NCBI RefSeq assembly: GCF_000613125.1
Contig: NZ_HG964497.1
Coordinates: 3,264,644-3,307,750, forward strand
Length of the DNA stretch: 43,107 bases
Direction of reading: 5' to 3'
Source of the DNA: Bacillus sp. EB01
GTDB lineage: Bacteria > Bacillota > Bacilli > Bacillales > Cytobacillaceae
Part shown: positions 9,310 to 18,517 of the stretch, piece by piece
How positions within the stretch are numbered: the stretch's first letter is position 1
How the letters are laid out: every line of letters starts with the position of its first letter
Translations under genes and position numbers: made by a program
The notes under the pieces: model-generated
The model's input: the letters and a program-made list of their open reading frames with translations, nothing else
The model's database searches: none
What the model was told of the DNA's origin: nothing

Positions 9310-10511
9310 CTCAGGGTCACCTCCGAAAAGGCTGTTTCAAATTGGTGCTCATGAACCATGATCACCCTGACACCCCTCGCATTCCCCATCGTTTTCAGAG
9401 ACAATTCTTCATTAGATGGAGACTCTTTCTCATTTTTTAAAAGAAAAATTGTCACCATACCCTTCTTTTGTCCGAGAAAGCTTGCTTTTTCAATTAACTG
9501 CTTCGTAAGTGTTGAAGTCACGATCATCATTGTTACATTTTGTCCGGTATAAAACATTTCCGCTTCAAGAACTTTATCAACTGATACTGCGCAAACTGGC
9601 TGAACCTTGGCAAGATGATAAAAAGTTTGCTGAAGATGGGATTCTCCACCCCGGATTGGAAATGATGCTCTCTCCCTTGTGACGGTGAGAAGTCCAACTT
9701 GAGCTCCTTTTTTCAAAATAGCCCTTGTGACGGATGCTGTGAATGAAACATTCGCCTCAAAACGGTGCTCTGGCGCGCAATCCAAAACAACCATCACATC
9801 ATGCGATTGCCTTTGCTCAAATTCCTTTGTCATAATTTCATTACGCTTTGCGGTTGCCTTCCAGTTAATCCACGAAAAACGATCACCAGGCTGATAATCC
9901 CTGATGCCAATTGCCATAGTTGTATCTCGCTGAACCCTCTCCCTTGAAGCAGTCATACCCTGGTCGTAGTGATTTTCAAATGGCCGGTAAAGCATTTCTG
10001 TAAAGGATGGATAGACAATAATTTTACTCTCGGATTTTGCTTCTCGTTCTTTTTCAATCATTCCAAGCAAGTCTCCCGTTTTAAGTTTAACGGAATGAAA
10101 GAAATGTTCCCCACGTGGCAAATCATCGATTGAATAGTCAAAGATTATTTCCTTTTTGAAGCCCGGAAATAATAATGCCTTTTTTCCAGGAGTTTTCAAC
10201 GTTTCGCATAAAAGATCTTCAACAAAAATATAAAACAGCGGAAAAGAATTGGTACGCCTAAGAATCATTTGGACCTTGAGCGGTTCACCTGCATTAAATT
10301 CGTGCTTTGGCAAATGCCGCTCAATTTGAACATCCATTATTGGATAGAGGGAAACAGCAATTGAGTAGATTGCAAAAGGCAGGAAACTGTAAAACAAAAA
10401 CCAACTGACAAACCCGCCTTGGAACATCGCATAGCAAAAAGCCAAAACCACAAGAACAAGTAAGACAATGAACTTCCAAGTATGCTTAATTGCCGCCAGC
10501 TTTTCCTTCAT
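9306..10511 (-). CDS. yeaD: DUF58-domain protein
   Basis: The 401-residue protein begins with two closely spaced membrane segments (about 12-55). A soluble region and a DUF58 domain with IGIRDYQPGDRFSWINWKATAK follow; such domains are related to von Willebrand A folds. Start and stop overlaps with both neighbours (TAATG with the MoxR gene, ATGA with the transglutaminase gene) show tight translational coupling. The biochemical role is not established. The MoxR partner suggests assembly or metal-dependent remodelling of a membrane complex. Confidence 0.85.
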   Translation of the reverse strand: MKEKLAAIKHTWKFIVLLVLVVLAFCYAMFQGGFVSWFLFYSFLPFAIYSIAVSLYPIMDVQIERHLPKHEFNAGEPLKVQMILRRTNSFPLFYIFVEDLLCETLKTPGKKALLFPGFKKEIIFDYSIDDLPRGEHFFHSVKLKTGDLLGMIEKEREAKSESKIIVYPSFTEMLYRPFENHYDQGMTASRERVQRDTTMAIGIRDYQPGDRFSWINWKATAKRNEIMTKEFEQRQSHDVMVVLDCAPEHRFEANVSFTASVTRAILKKGAQVGLLTVTRERASFPIRGGESHLQQTFYHLAKVQPVCAVSVDKVLEAEMFYTGQNVTMMIVTSTLTKQLIEKASFLGQKKGMVTIFLLKNEKESPSNEELSLKTMGNARGVRVIMVHEHQFETAFSEVTLR

Positions 10512-11467
10512 TATTTCACGAGCCTTTGAACCGGTACCGGCACTCTCGCGACGATGCGGTTAATGATTTCCTCTGCGGTAATTCCTTCGAACTTGGCCTC
10601 GGATTTCAAAATCAATCGGTGTGAAAGGACAAATGGGGCAAGGTATTGAATATCATCCGGAAGTACATAGTCCCGTCCATAGATGAATGCATATGCCTGG
10701 GCTGCTTTCATCAAACCAATCGAACCACGCGGACTGGCACCTAAATAAACATTTTCATGAACTCTTGTCCTGTTAGAGATATCAACTATGTACCGTTTAA
10801 CCGTCTCATCGACAAACACATGCTTAATTTCCTTTTGGAGATCTCTTAGTTCTTGCAATGTGACAACGGGTTCGAGTTCCTCGATTGGAGGCGTGTTTTG
10901 AGCACGGTTGAGTACTTCCATTTCCTCCGCAATTTCCGGATAGCCCATCTTCATTTTAAGCAAGAAGCGGTCAAGCTGGGCTTCTGGCAGAGGATATGTC
11001 CCCTCATACTCTATTGGGTTTTGTGTAGCCATAACAAAGAAAGGCTTTTCAAGTCGGCGTGTAACTCCATCTATTGTTACACTTTGTTCCTCCATTGCTT
11101 CTAGGAGGGCGGATTGTGTTTTCGGGGAGGTCCGGTTTATTTCGTCCGCCAGAATGATGTTGCCCATAATAGGGCCTGGGCGAAACTGAAATTCCAGTTC
11201 CTTCGGGTTGTATATGGAAATCCCCGTCACGTCAGAAGGAAGAAGATCTGGGGTGAACTGAATTCTTCTGAAAGTTGCGCCAACAGACTTTGACAGAGAG
11301 CGGACCATCATTGTTTTCCCTACACCTGGAACATCCTCCAGCAGCACATGTCCTTCGGCTAATAATGCCACCAGGCTTAGTTCCGCTACATTACGCTTGC
11401 CTGTCATTACCTTCTCAATATTCATCAAAATTTTGTTGATGTTAAGATTCATCGTTTCACGCGCCAT
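10511..11467 (-). CDS. yeaC: MoxR-family AAA+ ATPase
   Basis: Chaperone-like ATPase of 319 residues. It has Walker A EDVPGVGKT, Walker B IILADEINRTSP, sensor 1 ATQNPIEYEGTYPLPEAQLDRF and the lid with GASPRGS. The frame stays open 12 codons upstream, but GGGAGGAA sits 5 nt before the ATG at 11467, so that start is chosen. First gene of the three-gene unit with DUF58 and transglutaminase proteins. Family members remodel or activate partner complexes, often with von Willebrand A proteins. Confidence 0.9.
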   Translation of the reverse strand: MARETMNLNINKILMNIEKVMTGKRNVAELSLVALLAEGHVLLEDVPGVGKTMMVRSLSKSVGATFRRIQFTPDLLPSDVTGISIYNPKELEFQFRPGPIMGNIILADEINRTSPKTQSALLEAMEEQSVTIDGVTRRLEKPFFVMATQNPIEYEGTYPLPEAQLDRFLLKMKMGYPEIAEEMEVLNRAQNTPPIEELEPVVTLQELRDLQKEIKHVFVDETVKRYIVDISNRTRVHENVYLGASPRGSIGLMKAAQAYAFIYGRDYVLPDDIQYLAPFVLSHRLILKSEAKFEGITAEEIINRIVARVPVPVQRLVK

Positions 11468-11661
11468 CTTATTCCTCCCGCTTTCTATGATTGATAATCC
11501 CATATTCTTATAGTAAGTTTAACATACATAAGATAATTCTATAAATTCTGTAAAATTCCTGTTGTCATAAAAAAACTAATAAAACCGATTATTAATTGAC
11601 GATTTACACATGGTAAAAGTTTCAATTTTTTTTGAATTAATATTAAAAGGATGGCTTTTGG

Positions 11662-12165
11662 ATGCAGCTTGATACAGTGAATATGAATGAACAGTTTGCT
11701 TATGAAATTTTATATTGGCACTATGAACCCCCTTATGACTTTTATAATAGCGATCCTTCCCCAGAAGGAATGAAAGAGCTCTTTGAAAATACTTATGTTG
11801 TTCTAGTAGATGAGAATGGGAACTTGGTAGGGTTTTATTGCAAGGGGCCTGCCGCACAAGTACCTGCTGGAAGGGAATTTAAAGCCTATCCAGAGGGTTT
11901 TATTGATGTTGGCCTTGGAATGAATCCTAAACTTACAGGAAGAGGCTTTGGAAAAGAGTTTTTCTCATTCATACTTAATGATATAAGTTTGGAACATCCA
12001 GGCTGTACATTCCGGCTTACCGTCGCGGCTTTTAATTTGCGGGCAATAACCTTATATCGTAAGGAGGGATTTAAGGAAATCTGCCGCTTTCAAAGCGGTT
12101 TTATTGAATATATCGTCATGACAAAGATATCTTCTAGTTCGATGTCCAAAAAATATAAAGATTAG
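11662..12165 (+). CDS. GNAT-family N-acetyltransferase
   Basis: Likely transfers an acetyl group from acetyl-CoA to an unknown amine. Motif A is seen as GLGMNPKLTGRGFGKEF (about 91-108), then a mid-domain strand and ALTLYRKEGF-like end (AITLYRKEGFKEI). The 167 residues fit a single GNAT domain. AAAGGATGG precedes the ATG. It is on the + strand, opposite to both flanking operons, and about 60 bp before a small membrane protein gene that may share its transcript. Confidence 0.8.
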   Translation: MQLDTVNMNEQFAYEILYWHYEPPYDFYNSDPSPEGMKELFENTYVVLVDENGNLVGFYCKGPAAQVPAGREFKAYPEGFIDVGLGMNPKLTGRGFGKEFFSFILNDISLEHPGCTFRLTVAAFNLRAITLYRKEGFKEICRFQSGFIEYIVMTKISSSSMSKKYKD

Positions 12166-12224
12166 GTGAAACTAAACCTATAACCAATACGTAAACTAAA
12201 TACGAAAAGAAAGGGGACGGAAAT

Positions 12225-12539
12225 ATGAATAATGTATCAACAACCCTTAAGTGGGTTTCAGGAGGCCTTGAGGCTTTGCTGGGAATCCCTGTACTCGGCG
12301 GACTAATCATTATTTCTACAGCTTGGACGCCGCTATTTTTAATGGCCATCCTTCATATTGTTACAATTGTATTTGCGGTTAAGGAAAATGAGCCGAAAGC
12401 GGGCAACATCCTCGGCCTGGTCACCTCTTTACTCGGCTGGATTCCTGTATTGGGCATGATTATGCATATGATTTCCGCGGTCGTTATACTGATCGATGCG
12501 TACCGTTCACAAAACAGGACAGCCCGCCAAAGCTGGTAG
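12225..12539 (+). CDS. small membrane protein of unknown function
   Basis: I do not recognise a named family. The 104-residue protein has three or four hydrophobic segments (about 15-33, 35-51, 61-75 and 76-92), a charged loop KENEPKAG near 52-59 and a basic tail. AAAGGGGACGG lies 6 nt before the ATG, supporting a real gene. It follows the GNAT gene in the same direction after about 60 bp. A repeat-like, hairpin-rich stretch begins just after its stop. Confidence 0.7.
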   Translation: MNNVSTTLKWVSGGLEALLGIPVLGGLIIISTAWTPLFLMAILHIVTIVFAVKENEPKAGNILGLVTSLLGWIPVLGMIMHMISAVVILIDAYRSQNRTARQSW

Positions 12540-12544
12540 GACAA

Positions 12545-12860
12545 AAGCGGAAGCACCTTACCCAGCGCCGTATGGACTGGAAGGCCTCGTAGGAGATAAA
12601 GTGAAACTTCCATCAGCGTTTTTTGCTGATGGTTAGTCGCGCAGAGCCCGATTGATTTTTCTAAGGGCTGAAGCCCTAAGAAAAATCTTATTTCACGAAT
12701 CGGACCTTTAGGCTCAGTTGTCTCCCAAGGAGACTTACTGAGCCTTAAGTGTGGGATAAAGGAAACACGAAGAGCGATAGTCATTCAATAATGACTTATC
12801 GTAGGGAGGAGACCTTTGTTTGCGCACGCGTAGGCGCTGCAGCTAGATGTAGATACGCTA
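12545..12860. repeat. hairpin-rich intergenic element, probably an interspersed repeat
   Basis: No gene is seen in this roughly 320-bp stretch. It contains four stem-loops in a row: 12610-12632 (8-bp stem), 12654-12687 (15-bp arms, one mismatch, TGAA loop), 12708-12748 (nested stem around CAA) and 12775-12801 (AT-rich). GC-rich edges include GCGGAAGCACC and GCGCTGCAGCTAGA. From memory, the edges resemble intergenic repeats common in Bacillaceae. A genome-wide search is needed to prove it. Confidence 0.5.
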
Positions 12861-12889
12861 GATTAAACTCCTCAATTTATTTCCATACA

Positions 12890-12921
12890 AAAGGGCAGCT
12901 GACCAAAGTCAGCTGCCCTTT
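12890..12921 (-). terminator. terminator after the MurE-like gene
   Basis: A 14-bp perfect stem (12890-12903 with 12908-12921) and CAAA loop, 13 bp past the stop. The minus-strand T run is short (TTTTG), so strength is uncertain. Confidence 0.75.
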
Positions 12922-12933
12922 ATTACATTTGCT

Positions 12934-14403
12934 TTAACCATTTATAGGCTCAAAGGCCATTTCTTCAGAAATCAAATGAAGAATAGTATCCCTGTCGCTT
13001 TTGGTTTTATATGCATATTCTTCCTGGTAAGGCTCCGGCCCTTTCCCGGTTATGATGAGGCCATCACCTTTCTCTAAAGAGTTTATGACAAAAGCTATTG
13101 CTTCGGTACGATCTTCTATGATGGTAATATTCTGATAAGGTTTGCTTAATTCCTTTAACTCCTCTATCATCTGTTCTTTTTCCACTCCATTTAAATCATC
13201 AAGAGTCAAATAGACATGGCTGCAAATAGCTTGGCTGATATCAACCATTTCACGGCGTTTGGATGAATCCCGCTTTCCCCTGAAACCAAATATATGATAG
13301 AGATCCTTTTCAACACAATGGCTTGCTGTTTCTAAAGCGTGGCGCAGCCCATCCGGAGTATGGGCATAATCGATAATCGCTTTTGAGCCAGTAGGAAGTT
13401 CGATTTGCTCAAATCTTCCCGGCACCCCTTGAAAACATTGCAAAGCAGTGATGACTTGTTCGGGTGTAAACCCTATATCCCTTGCACATATATAGCTTCC
13501 CAAAGCGTTGTATACATTATGTTTTCCTGGGATTTTCATATTAATTGTATATTCTTTTCCGTTATCTTCAATGATCAGGGACAGGTGTGGAGCTGAAATA
13601 AACGATTTAATCTTGATTGTTTCCTTTTTCCCTCTATACCCAAAAGATATAGCAGGGACCCGCTCCTGTGCCAATTCCTCATCCATTTTTTCACCCCATG
13701 GAGTATACGCTCCAACAATCCCTTTTCCTCCAGGCTTCAGACACTGAAATATCATTTTTTTCGCCTTAAAATATTCCTCAATATCTGAATGATAATCAAG
13801 GTGCTCGTGGCTAAGATTGGTGAAAATAGCATAGTCTAGCATCGGGCCAGCAACCCGGTACTGGTCTAGTCCATGTGAGGACACTTCCATTACAACAAAT
13901 TCATCCTTGCTTTCATGAATCATTTTTTGAAACGAAATAGCATCAGGTGTTGTTAATGTTGATTTATGCCGTTCCCCATTTAAAAAATACTCCACTGTTC
14001 CTAGCAAAGATGATGTCTTCCCATTGTAAGTTAGGATGTGGTGTAAGAGATATGCTGTGGTTGTTTTTCCATTTGTACCGGTAATACCAATCATTTTATG
14101 TTTGTTTTGAGGCTGCCCATAAAAAGAGTTTGCCAATGCCCAAACCAAATACCTCGAATTGGGCACTTTGAAATAAGGAGTTGGCAGAACATCTTCAATT
14201 TCGCGCTCACCTATTATGGCAGCTGCTCCATTCTTAATCGCTTGCCTAATAAACTCATGTCCATCAGAATCATGTCCAGAGATTGCCACGAATAGATTAC
14301 CTTGTTTAATTTTTCTTGAATCGGACTCAATCCCGGTAATAATACTATCATTATTGCAGGAGATTCCAACCTTGCGAAGCAATTCCGTTAAAGTAATCTG
14401 CAT
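12934..14403 (-). CDS. MurE-like UDP-MurNAc-dipeptide ligase paralogue with atypical amino-acid site
   Basis: Mur ligase of 489 residues. The UDP-MurNAc side looks normal (SDSRKIKQGNLFVA, LTTPDAI, VMEVSSHGLDQ). The ATP loop is GTNGKTT (109-115), the carbamylated Lys is in FKAKKMIF and DYAHTPDGL is present. Where MurE has DNPR (diaminopimelate) or a DNPA-type motif (lysine), this has TLDDLN (about 400-405), and the usual GKGHE is GKGPE. It may add another residue or act on another acceptor. The start at 14403 has GAGGAA. The frame opens 35 codons further but that part is unlike MurE. It stands alone, outside a cell-wall cluster. Confidence 0.8.
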   Translation of the reverse strand: MQITLTELLRKVGISCNNDSIITGIESDSRKIKQGNLFVAISGHDSDGHEFIRQAIKNGAAAIIGEREIEDVLPTPYFKVPNSRYLVWALANSFYGQPQNKHKMIGITGTNGKTTTAYLLHHILTYNGKTSSLLGTVEYFLNGERHKSTLTTPDAISFQKMIHESKDEFVVMEVSSHGLDQYRVAGPMLDYAIFTNLSHEHLDYHSDIEEYFKAKKMIFQCLKPGGKGIVGAYTPWGEKMDEELAQERVPAISFGYRGKKETIKIKSFISAPHLSLIIEDNGKEYTINMKIPGKHNVYNALGSYICARDIGFTPEQVITALQCFQGVPGRFEQIELPTGSKAIIDYAHTPDGLRHALETASHCVEKDLYHIFGFRGKRDSSKRREMVDISQAICSHVYLTLDDLNGVEKEQMIEELKELSKPYQNITIIEDRTEAIAFVINSLEKGDGLIITGKGPEPYQEEYAYKTKSDRDTILHLISEEMAFEPING

Positions 14404-14458
14404 TTTAAATTCCTCATTGTTATTCTTATGAACCTTAGTATTTTTCGAAATTTGACGG

Positions 14459-14486
14459 ATTATATACATAAAAATACTATACACAA
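14459..14486 (-). promoter_or_regulatory. promoter candidate of the MurE-like gene
   Basis: Minus strand TTGTGT (14481-14486), 16-bp spacer, TATAAT (14459-14464), about 55 bp before the chosen start. Between this gene and nupQ (about 375 bp) I see only this promoter and the nup terminator. Confidence 0.5.
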
Positions 14487-14631
14487 AAAATGTTGGATGA
14501 ATAAACATTCGGTACCTGCATTTATCAAAATAGTCTGAAAGGCCCTCTGACCATCCAAATTATGCAAGTATCCATGAATCCCTTATTCCTAAATATGAAA
14601 CTTTGGTCCAAGTCAGATAAAGTCGCTGTTG

Positions 14632-14668
14632 TCAAAAGAAAAAGGCCTAACCTCAAAAGGTTAGGCCT
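14632..14668 (-). terminator. nup operon terminator
   Basis: An 11-bp stem (14643-14653 with 14658-14668) followed on the minus strand by TTTTTCTTTTG. It is about 115 bp past the nupQ stop. Confidence 0.88.
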
Positions 14669-14781
14669 CTATCCCCAAAGTCTAACCAACTGTCCAGACT
14701 CATTTTCTTAATTCAGTCGAACCGTTGGATCTAACCCCTTAGAAACACTAAAAACCATTTGCTTGAAGTTCCACGTTATAT

Positions 14782-15741
14782 CTATCTCTTCCCTTTGTCA
14801 TATATTTCACCCAATGCTCTTGGAGCGCGATTTGATTTAGAGAAAAAGATTAATAACAATAACGTCAATACATACGGTAAAATCATGAACAAATCGGTGA
14901 AACTGCTCGGCAATGCCATTGACTGGGCAATAAACGTTCCCCCGGATTTTGCAAACCCGAATAAAAGACAAGCGCCTAAAGTAGGGAGAATCCTCCAATT
15001 CCCAAAAATTAAGGCAGCGATCGCCAAGAATCCATATCCCATATAAATATTTGATGAAAAGTTAGCTGATATGGAATAGGCAAAACACATGCCGCCCAGA
15101 CCTGCTAGCAGACCCGATATAAGGACTGCGGAATATCTAATTTTTGATACATTTACACCTGCAGCATCAACTGCATGAGGATTTTCTCCGCTCGCTCTTA
15201 AACGAATGCCAAATTTTGTTTTATATAAAAGATACCAGGCAAAAATGGCTATCATGATGATAATTACTTCGAACGGATACACATTCGTAAAAACCGCACC
15301 AATCACAGGTATAGCGGACAAACCCTCAATCGTAAACCGCTCGGATACACCCAAACGAAACTTGTCAGAAGCCGATCCAAATACAAGGGCATTTATTTGA
15401 GTCGTTAAAAAGGTCGTTAGTGCTAATGCCAATATATTTATAACAACACCACTGATCACTTGGTCTGCCTTAAACTTAATGCTTAGTACAGCATGAATAA
15501 TCGAAAAACCCATCCCGCCAATCATCGAAAAAAGTAACGCGACGTAAACAAGATCTTGAATATCTCTTCCAGAAGCATTTGCGATTAGTACAGCTGAAAG
15601 TGCCCCGATGAATGCCCCGAAACCTTGAAAGCCTTCGAGTGCTAAATTGGTAATGCCGCTTTTTTCACTATATATGCCGCCTATTGCGATAATAAAAAGA
15701 GGCAGAGCAAAGGATAATCCATCAATAATTACTGTATCCAT
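14782..15741 (-). CDS. nupQ: guanosine ABC transporter, permease NupQ
   Basis: Second membrane subunit of a BmpA-type nucleoside ABC importer. The protein has 319 residues and about nine hydrophobic segments. The N-terminus resembles family permeases (FALPLFIIAIGGIYSEKSGITNLALEGF), with RLRASGENPHAVDAAGVNV in the cytoplasmic coupling loop. The start overlaps the nupP stop by one base (TAATG). It is the last gene before the operon terminator. Guanosine specificity is assigned from the nupNOPQ order and the guanine riboswitch ahead of nupN. Confidence 0.88.
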   Translation of the reverse strand: MDTVIIDGLSFALPLFIIAIGGIYSEKSGITNLALEGFQGFGAFIGALSAVLIANASGRDIQDLVYVALLFSMIGGMGFSIIHAVLSIKFKADQVISGVVINILALALTTFLTTQINALVFGSASDKFRLGVSERFTIEGLSAIPVIGAVFTNVYPFEVIIIMIAIFAWYLLYKTKFGIRLRASGENPHAVDAAGVNVSKIRYSAVLISGLLAGLGGMCFAYSISANFSSNIYMGYGFLAIAALIFGNWRILPTLGACLLFGFAKSGGTFIAQSMALPSSFTDLFMILPYVLTLLLLIFFSKSNRAPRALGEIYDKGKR

Positions 15742-16892
15742 TATGATTCATTCTCCTTTCGTTCTACTTCTTTTTCCTTCAAGCGGCTGGCTTTATGTTT
15801 CAAGTATCCGCCACATGCACTAAACAATAGGATTAACCCGATGATAACAGAAGAAATTTCTTGTCTGATTCCAGCCTGTGAACTCATGTATGTGCTTCCC
15901 TGATCAATAATCGATACTAAAAATGATGAAAAAATGACGCCAATTGGATGAGAGTTTCCTAATAGTGATACAGCAATCGAGTCAAAACCGATACTCGATA
16001 AAACCTTTGGCTGGATGGAAGAAAAATAACCTAAATAATATGTCACACCTGCCAGGCCAGCTAAACCACCTGACATAACCATTGCCAGGACCGTATTTTT
16101 TCCTACATTAATTCCTGCATACTTAGCTGCATTGCGGTTGGAACCTACCGCTTTAATTTCAAAACCAACCACAGTTTTATCCATAACAAATTTAATTAAA
16201 ATAGCGGTAATAATAGCTAAAATAAAGCCCAGTGGAATATCCATTTTCAGGTTGGCTATCTCGACATTAACTAAAGTCAACCTTGCTGCTTCTCCAATAT
16301 ACTTGGATTGTCTTGAAACAGGATCAATATAATACATGTGAATAAAAAAGCTTATCACATATTGAGCAATATAATTTAACATGATAGTTGATACGACTTC
16401 ATTAATATTAAATCTATATTTTAGCCACCCTACTAATCCCCCCATTAATCCCCCAGCGACAAGTCCGATTATCAGTACAAGCGGCTTGGCGAGTATCGCA
16501 TCCAAACCACTGTAGCCAACGATAATCGTCGCTAAAAAACCAGAGACGAGCATTTGACCGGAAATCCCAATATTAAATAGGCCCGCCCTAAATGCAACAG
16601 CAACTGCCAAACTTGCAAACACAAGCGGCGTCATCGCGTTTAGCAAACTCAAAAAATCAGTCAACATGCTCTTATATCCAGCATAAGAAGGCTTAGGCAA
16701 GATTCCTGCCCCTTGGAGCAGATTGAAAAATGCCTGCAAGGGATTTTTGCCAATCAATAGGATAACAATGGCCGCTGCAATAAAACTTATTAGGATGGAG
16801 ACGAATGGAATGGAGATAGGCTGCCATTTCTCATTGCTTATTGGCTGAAGAAGACTATAACGTAAGCTTTTTCTTTTACTATCTTTATTCAT
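15741..16892 (-). CDS. nupP: guanosine ABC transporter, permease NupP
   Basis: First membrane subunit, 383 residues with multiple hydrophobic segments after a cytoplasmic N-terminus. The coupling region reads FEIKAVGSNRNAAKYAGINVGK, the typical permease loop, and AGLFNIGISGQ matches the family. It overlaps the nupO end by 8 bp and the nupQ start by 1 bp, so translation is coupled. It forms the pore with NupQ and is driven by NupO. Confidence 0.88.
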   Translation of the reverse strand: MNKDSKRKSLRYSLLQPISNEKWQPISIPFVSILISFIAAAIVILLIGKNPLQAFFNLLQGAGILPKPSYAGYKSMLTDFLSLLNAMTPLVFASLAVAVAFRAGLFNIGISGQMLVSGFLATIIVGYSGLDAILAKPLVLIIGLVAGGLMGGLVGWLKYRFNINEVVSTIMLNYIAQYVISFFIHMYYIDPVSRQSKYIGEAARLTLVNVEIANLKMDIPLGFILAIITAILIKFVMDKTVVGFEIKAVGSNRNAAKYAGINVGKNTVLAMVMSGGLAGLAGVTYYLGYFSSIQPKVLSSIGFDSIAVSLLGNSHPIGVIFSSFLVSIIDQGSTYMSSQAGIRQEISSVIIGLILLFSACGGYLKHKASRLKEKEVERKENES

Positions 16893-18417
16893 GCTTTGCC
16901 CCCATCATATATTCGCCAACTTCATTAGTTGTTAACGATTCACTGCTGGCGATTTTTTGAAATTGGCCATTATAAATAACTCCAATGGTATCCGCTATAT
17001 TCATAATTTCATCCAGTTCCAATGAAACGAGCAAGATTGCTTTTCCTTTATCCCGTTCTTGAATAATCATTCTATGAATATTTTCAATCGCACCAATATC
17101 TACTCCTCTTGTCGGCTGGACGAAAATCATCAGCGGCGATTGCAATTCAATCTCACGGGCAATAATGGCCTTTTGCTGATTACCGCCGCTCATTGAGCGA
17201 ACTTGCGTCTTAATACCTTGGCCACTTCGAATATCATATTTATCAATCAATTTGCTGCCAAATTGGTCAATTTCATCTTTATTCAGGATTCCCTTACTGC
17301 AAAAAGGCTCCTGATAGTACTGCTTTAATGCTAAGTTAGTAGATAAATCAAAATCCAATACAAGTCCAAATCTTTGTCGATCTTCAGGTATATACGATAT
17401 CCCAATTTCTGTTCTGTTTCTTATACTTTCAGTCGTAATGTCCTTACCTTGGAGGAACACTTTTCCGCTATTAACACTTGTTAATCCGGCAATGGCATCT
17501 GCTATTTCAACTTGTCCATTATCTGCGACTCCCGCGATAGCAAAAATTTCGCCGCCATGGATGGTGAACGATACATCCTTAACTACTTCAAAACCATCAT
17601 CATTTTTAATGGTTAAGTTTTCTACCTTCAATACTTCCTCTTTCATTACAGCTGGGGCTTTATTAGATTCAAAATTTACTTCCCGTCCGACCATGAGCCG
17701 TGCCATTTCCCCTGTAGACGTTTCCTTTACATCCAACATGCCAACTAATTTTCCTTTATTCAAAACAGCACATCGATCGGCAACTTTCTTAATTTCTTCC
17801 AGCTTATGTGTAATTAAAATGATTGTTTTTCCACCGTTTCGCAGACCTTCGATAATACCGAGCAAGAAATCAATTTCTTGTGGCGTCAAGACTGCAGTTG
17901 GTTCATCGAAAATAAGGATTTCCGCTTCACGATAAAGCACCTTCAAAATTTCCACTCGTTGCTGCATGGAAACAGTCAGGTCGTCTATTTTTTTTGCAGC
18001 ATCCACTTCTAAGCCGAAGTTTTTAGACAGTTCTTCAATTTTGCGATTGGCATTTCGAATGTCTACGTATGGAAAAAGACCTGCCAATTTTTTAATTGGC
18101 TCAACTCCCAAAATAATATTCTCTGTAATCGTATAATCGGAGACGAGCTTAAAGTGCTGATGGACCATGCCTATGTTAAGCTTTGCAGCATGATTGGGTG
18201 AGCTAATTTGCACTTTCTCACCCCGAAGGAAAATTTCTCCTTCATCCGGTTCGTACATACCGCCAAGCATACTCATTAGCGTTGATTTACCCGCGCCATT
18301 TTCCCCAAGCAAGGCAAAGATTTCCCCTTTTTTAATGCCAATGGACACATCATCATTTGCCACTATTCCAGGAAATCGTTTGGTTATATGTTTCATTTCT
18401 ACAATATAATCAGACAT
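16885..18417 (-). CDS. nupO: guanosine ABC transporter, double ATPase NupO
   Basis: The 510-residue ATPase has two nucleotide-binding domains. The first has Walker A GENGAGKST and Walker B ILIFDEPTAVLTP with a weak signature (VSMQQRVE). The second has a degenerate Walker A (AGVADNGQ) and a good signature MSGGNQQKAIIAREI, the usual asymmetry of sugar and nucleoside importers. It follows nupN after about 100 bp that contain a strong hairpin and overlaps nupP. Confidence 0.9.
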   Translation of the reverse strand: MSDYIVEMKHITKRFPGIVANDDVSIGIKKGEIFALLGENGAGKSTLMSMLGGMYEPDEGEIFLRGEKVQISSPNHAAKLNIGMVHQHFKLVSDYTITENIILGVEPIKKLAGLFPYVDIRNANRKIEELSKNFGLEVDAAKKIDDLTVSMQQRVEILKVLYREAEILIFDEPTAVLTPQEIDFLLGIIEGLRNGGKTIILITHKLEEIKKVADRCAVLNKGKLVGMLDVKETSTGEMARLMVGREVNFESNKAPAVMKEEVLKVENLTIKNDDGFEVVKDVSFTIHGGEIFAIAGVADNGQVEIADAIAGLTSVNSGKVFLQGKDITTESIRNRTEIGISYIPEDRQRFGLVLDFDLSTNLALKQYYQEPFCSKGILNKDEIDQFGSKLIDKYDIRSGQGIKTQVRSMSGGNQQKAIIAREIELQSPLMIFVQPTRGVDIGAIENIHRMIIQERDKGKAILLVSLELDEIMNIADTIGVIYNGQFQKIASSESLTTNEVGEYMMGAKHE

Positions 18418-18446
18418 CTTTCTGCTCCTTTATTAGGAAAAATAAG

Positions 18447-18489
18447 AAGTTTATCATCCCCCAGAGATTAGGGAATGATAAACTTCTGC
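18447..18489 (-). terminator. intercistronic hairpin between nupN and nupO
   Basis: A 17-bp stem (18447-18463 with 18473-18489, one G-U on the minus transcript) followed by TATTTTTCC. It lies between the binding-protein gene and the ATPase gene. It probably acts as a partial terminator or 3' stabiliser that leaves more nupN than nupOPQ message. Confidence 0.75.
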
Positions 18490-18517
18490 TGGTCATTTCA
18501 TAATTTACTAGTTACTG

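Noticed and set aside
11504-11661. Promoters for the divergent MoxR and GNAT genes
   Set aside because: AT-rich, with several weak hexamer pairs, none with both good match and spacing. Left unassigned.
12353-12784. 143-codon minus-strand frame over the small membrane gene and repeat
   Set aside because: It runs through hairpins and opposite a gene with a good ribosome site. No domain seen.
12749-12937. 62-codon + strand frame
   Set aside because: It lies in the repeat-like stretch and MurE terminator and has no convincing start.
14404-14508. 35-codon extension of the MurE-like gene
   Set aside because: Homology starts at the ATG at 14403, which has GAGGAA. The extension covers the promoter candidate.
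17438-17935. 165-codon + strand frame opposite nupO
   Set aside because: Mirror of a strong ABC ATPase gene. No ribosome site or domain.
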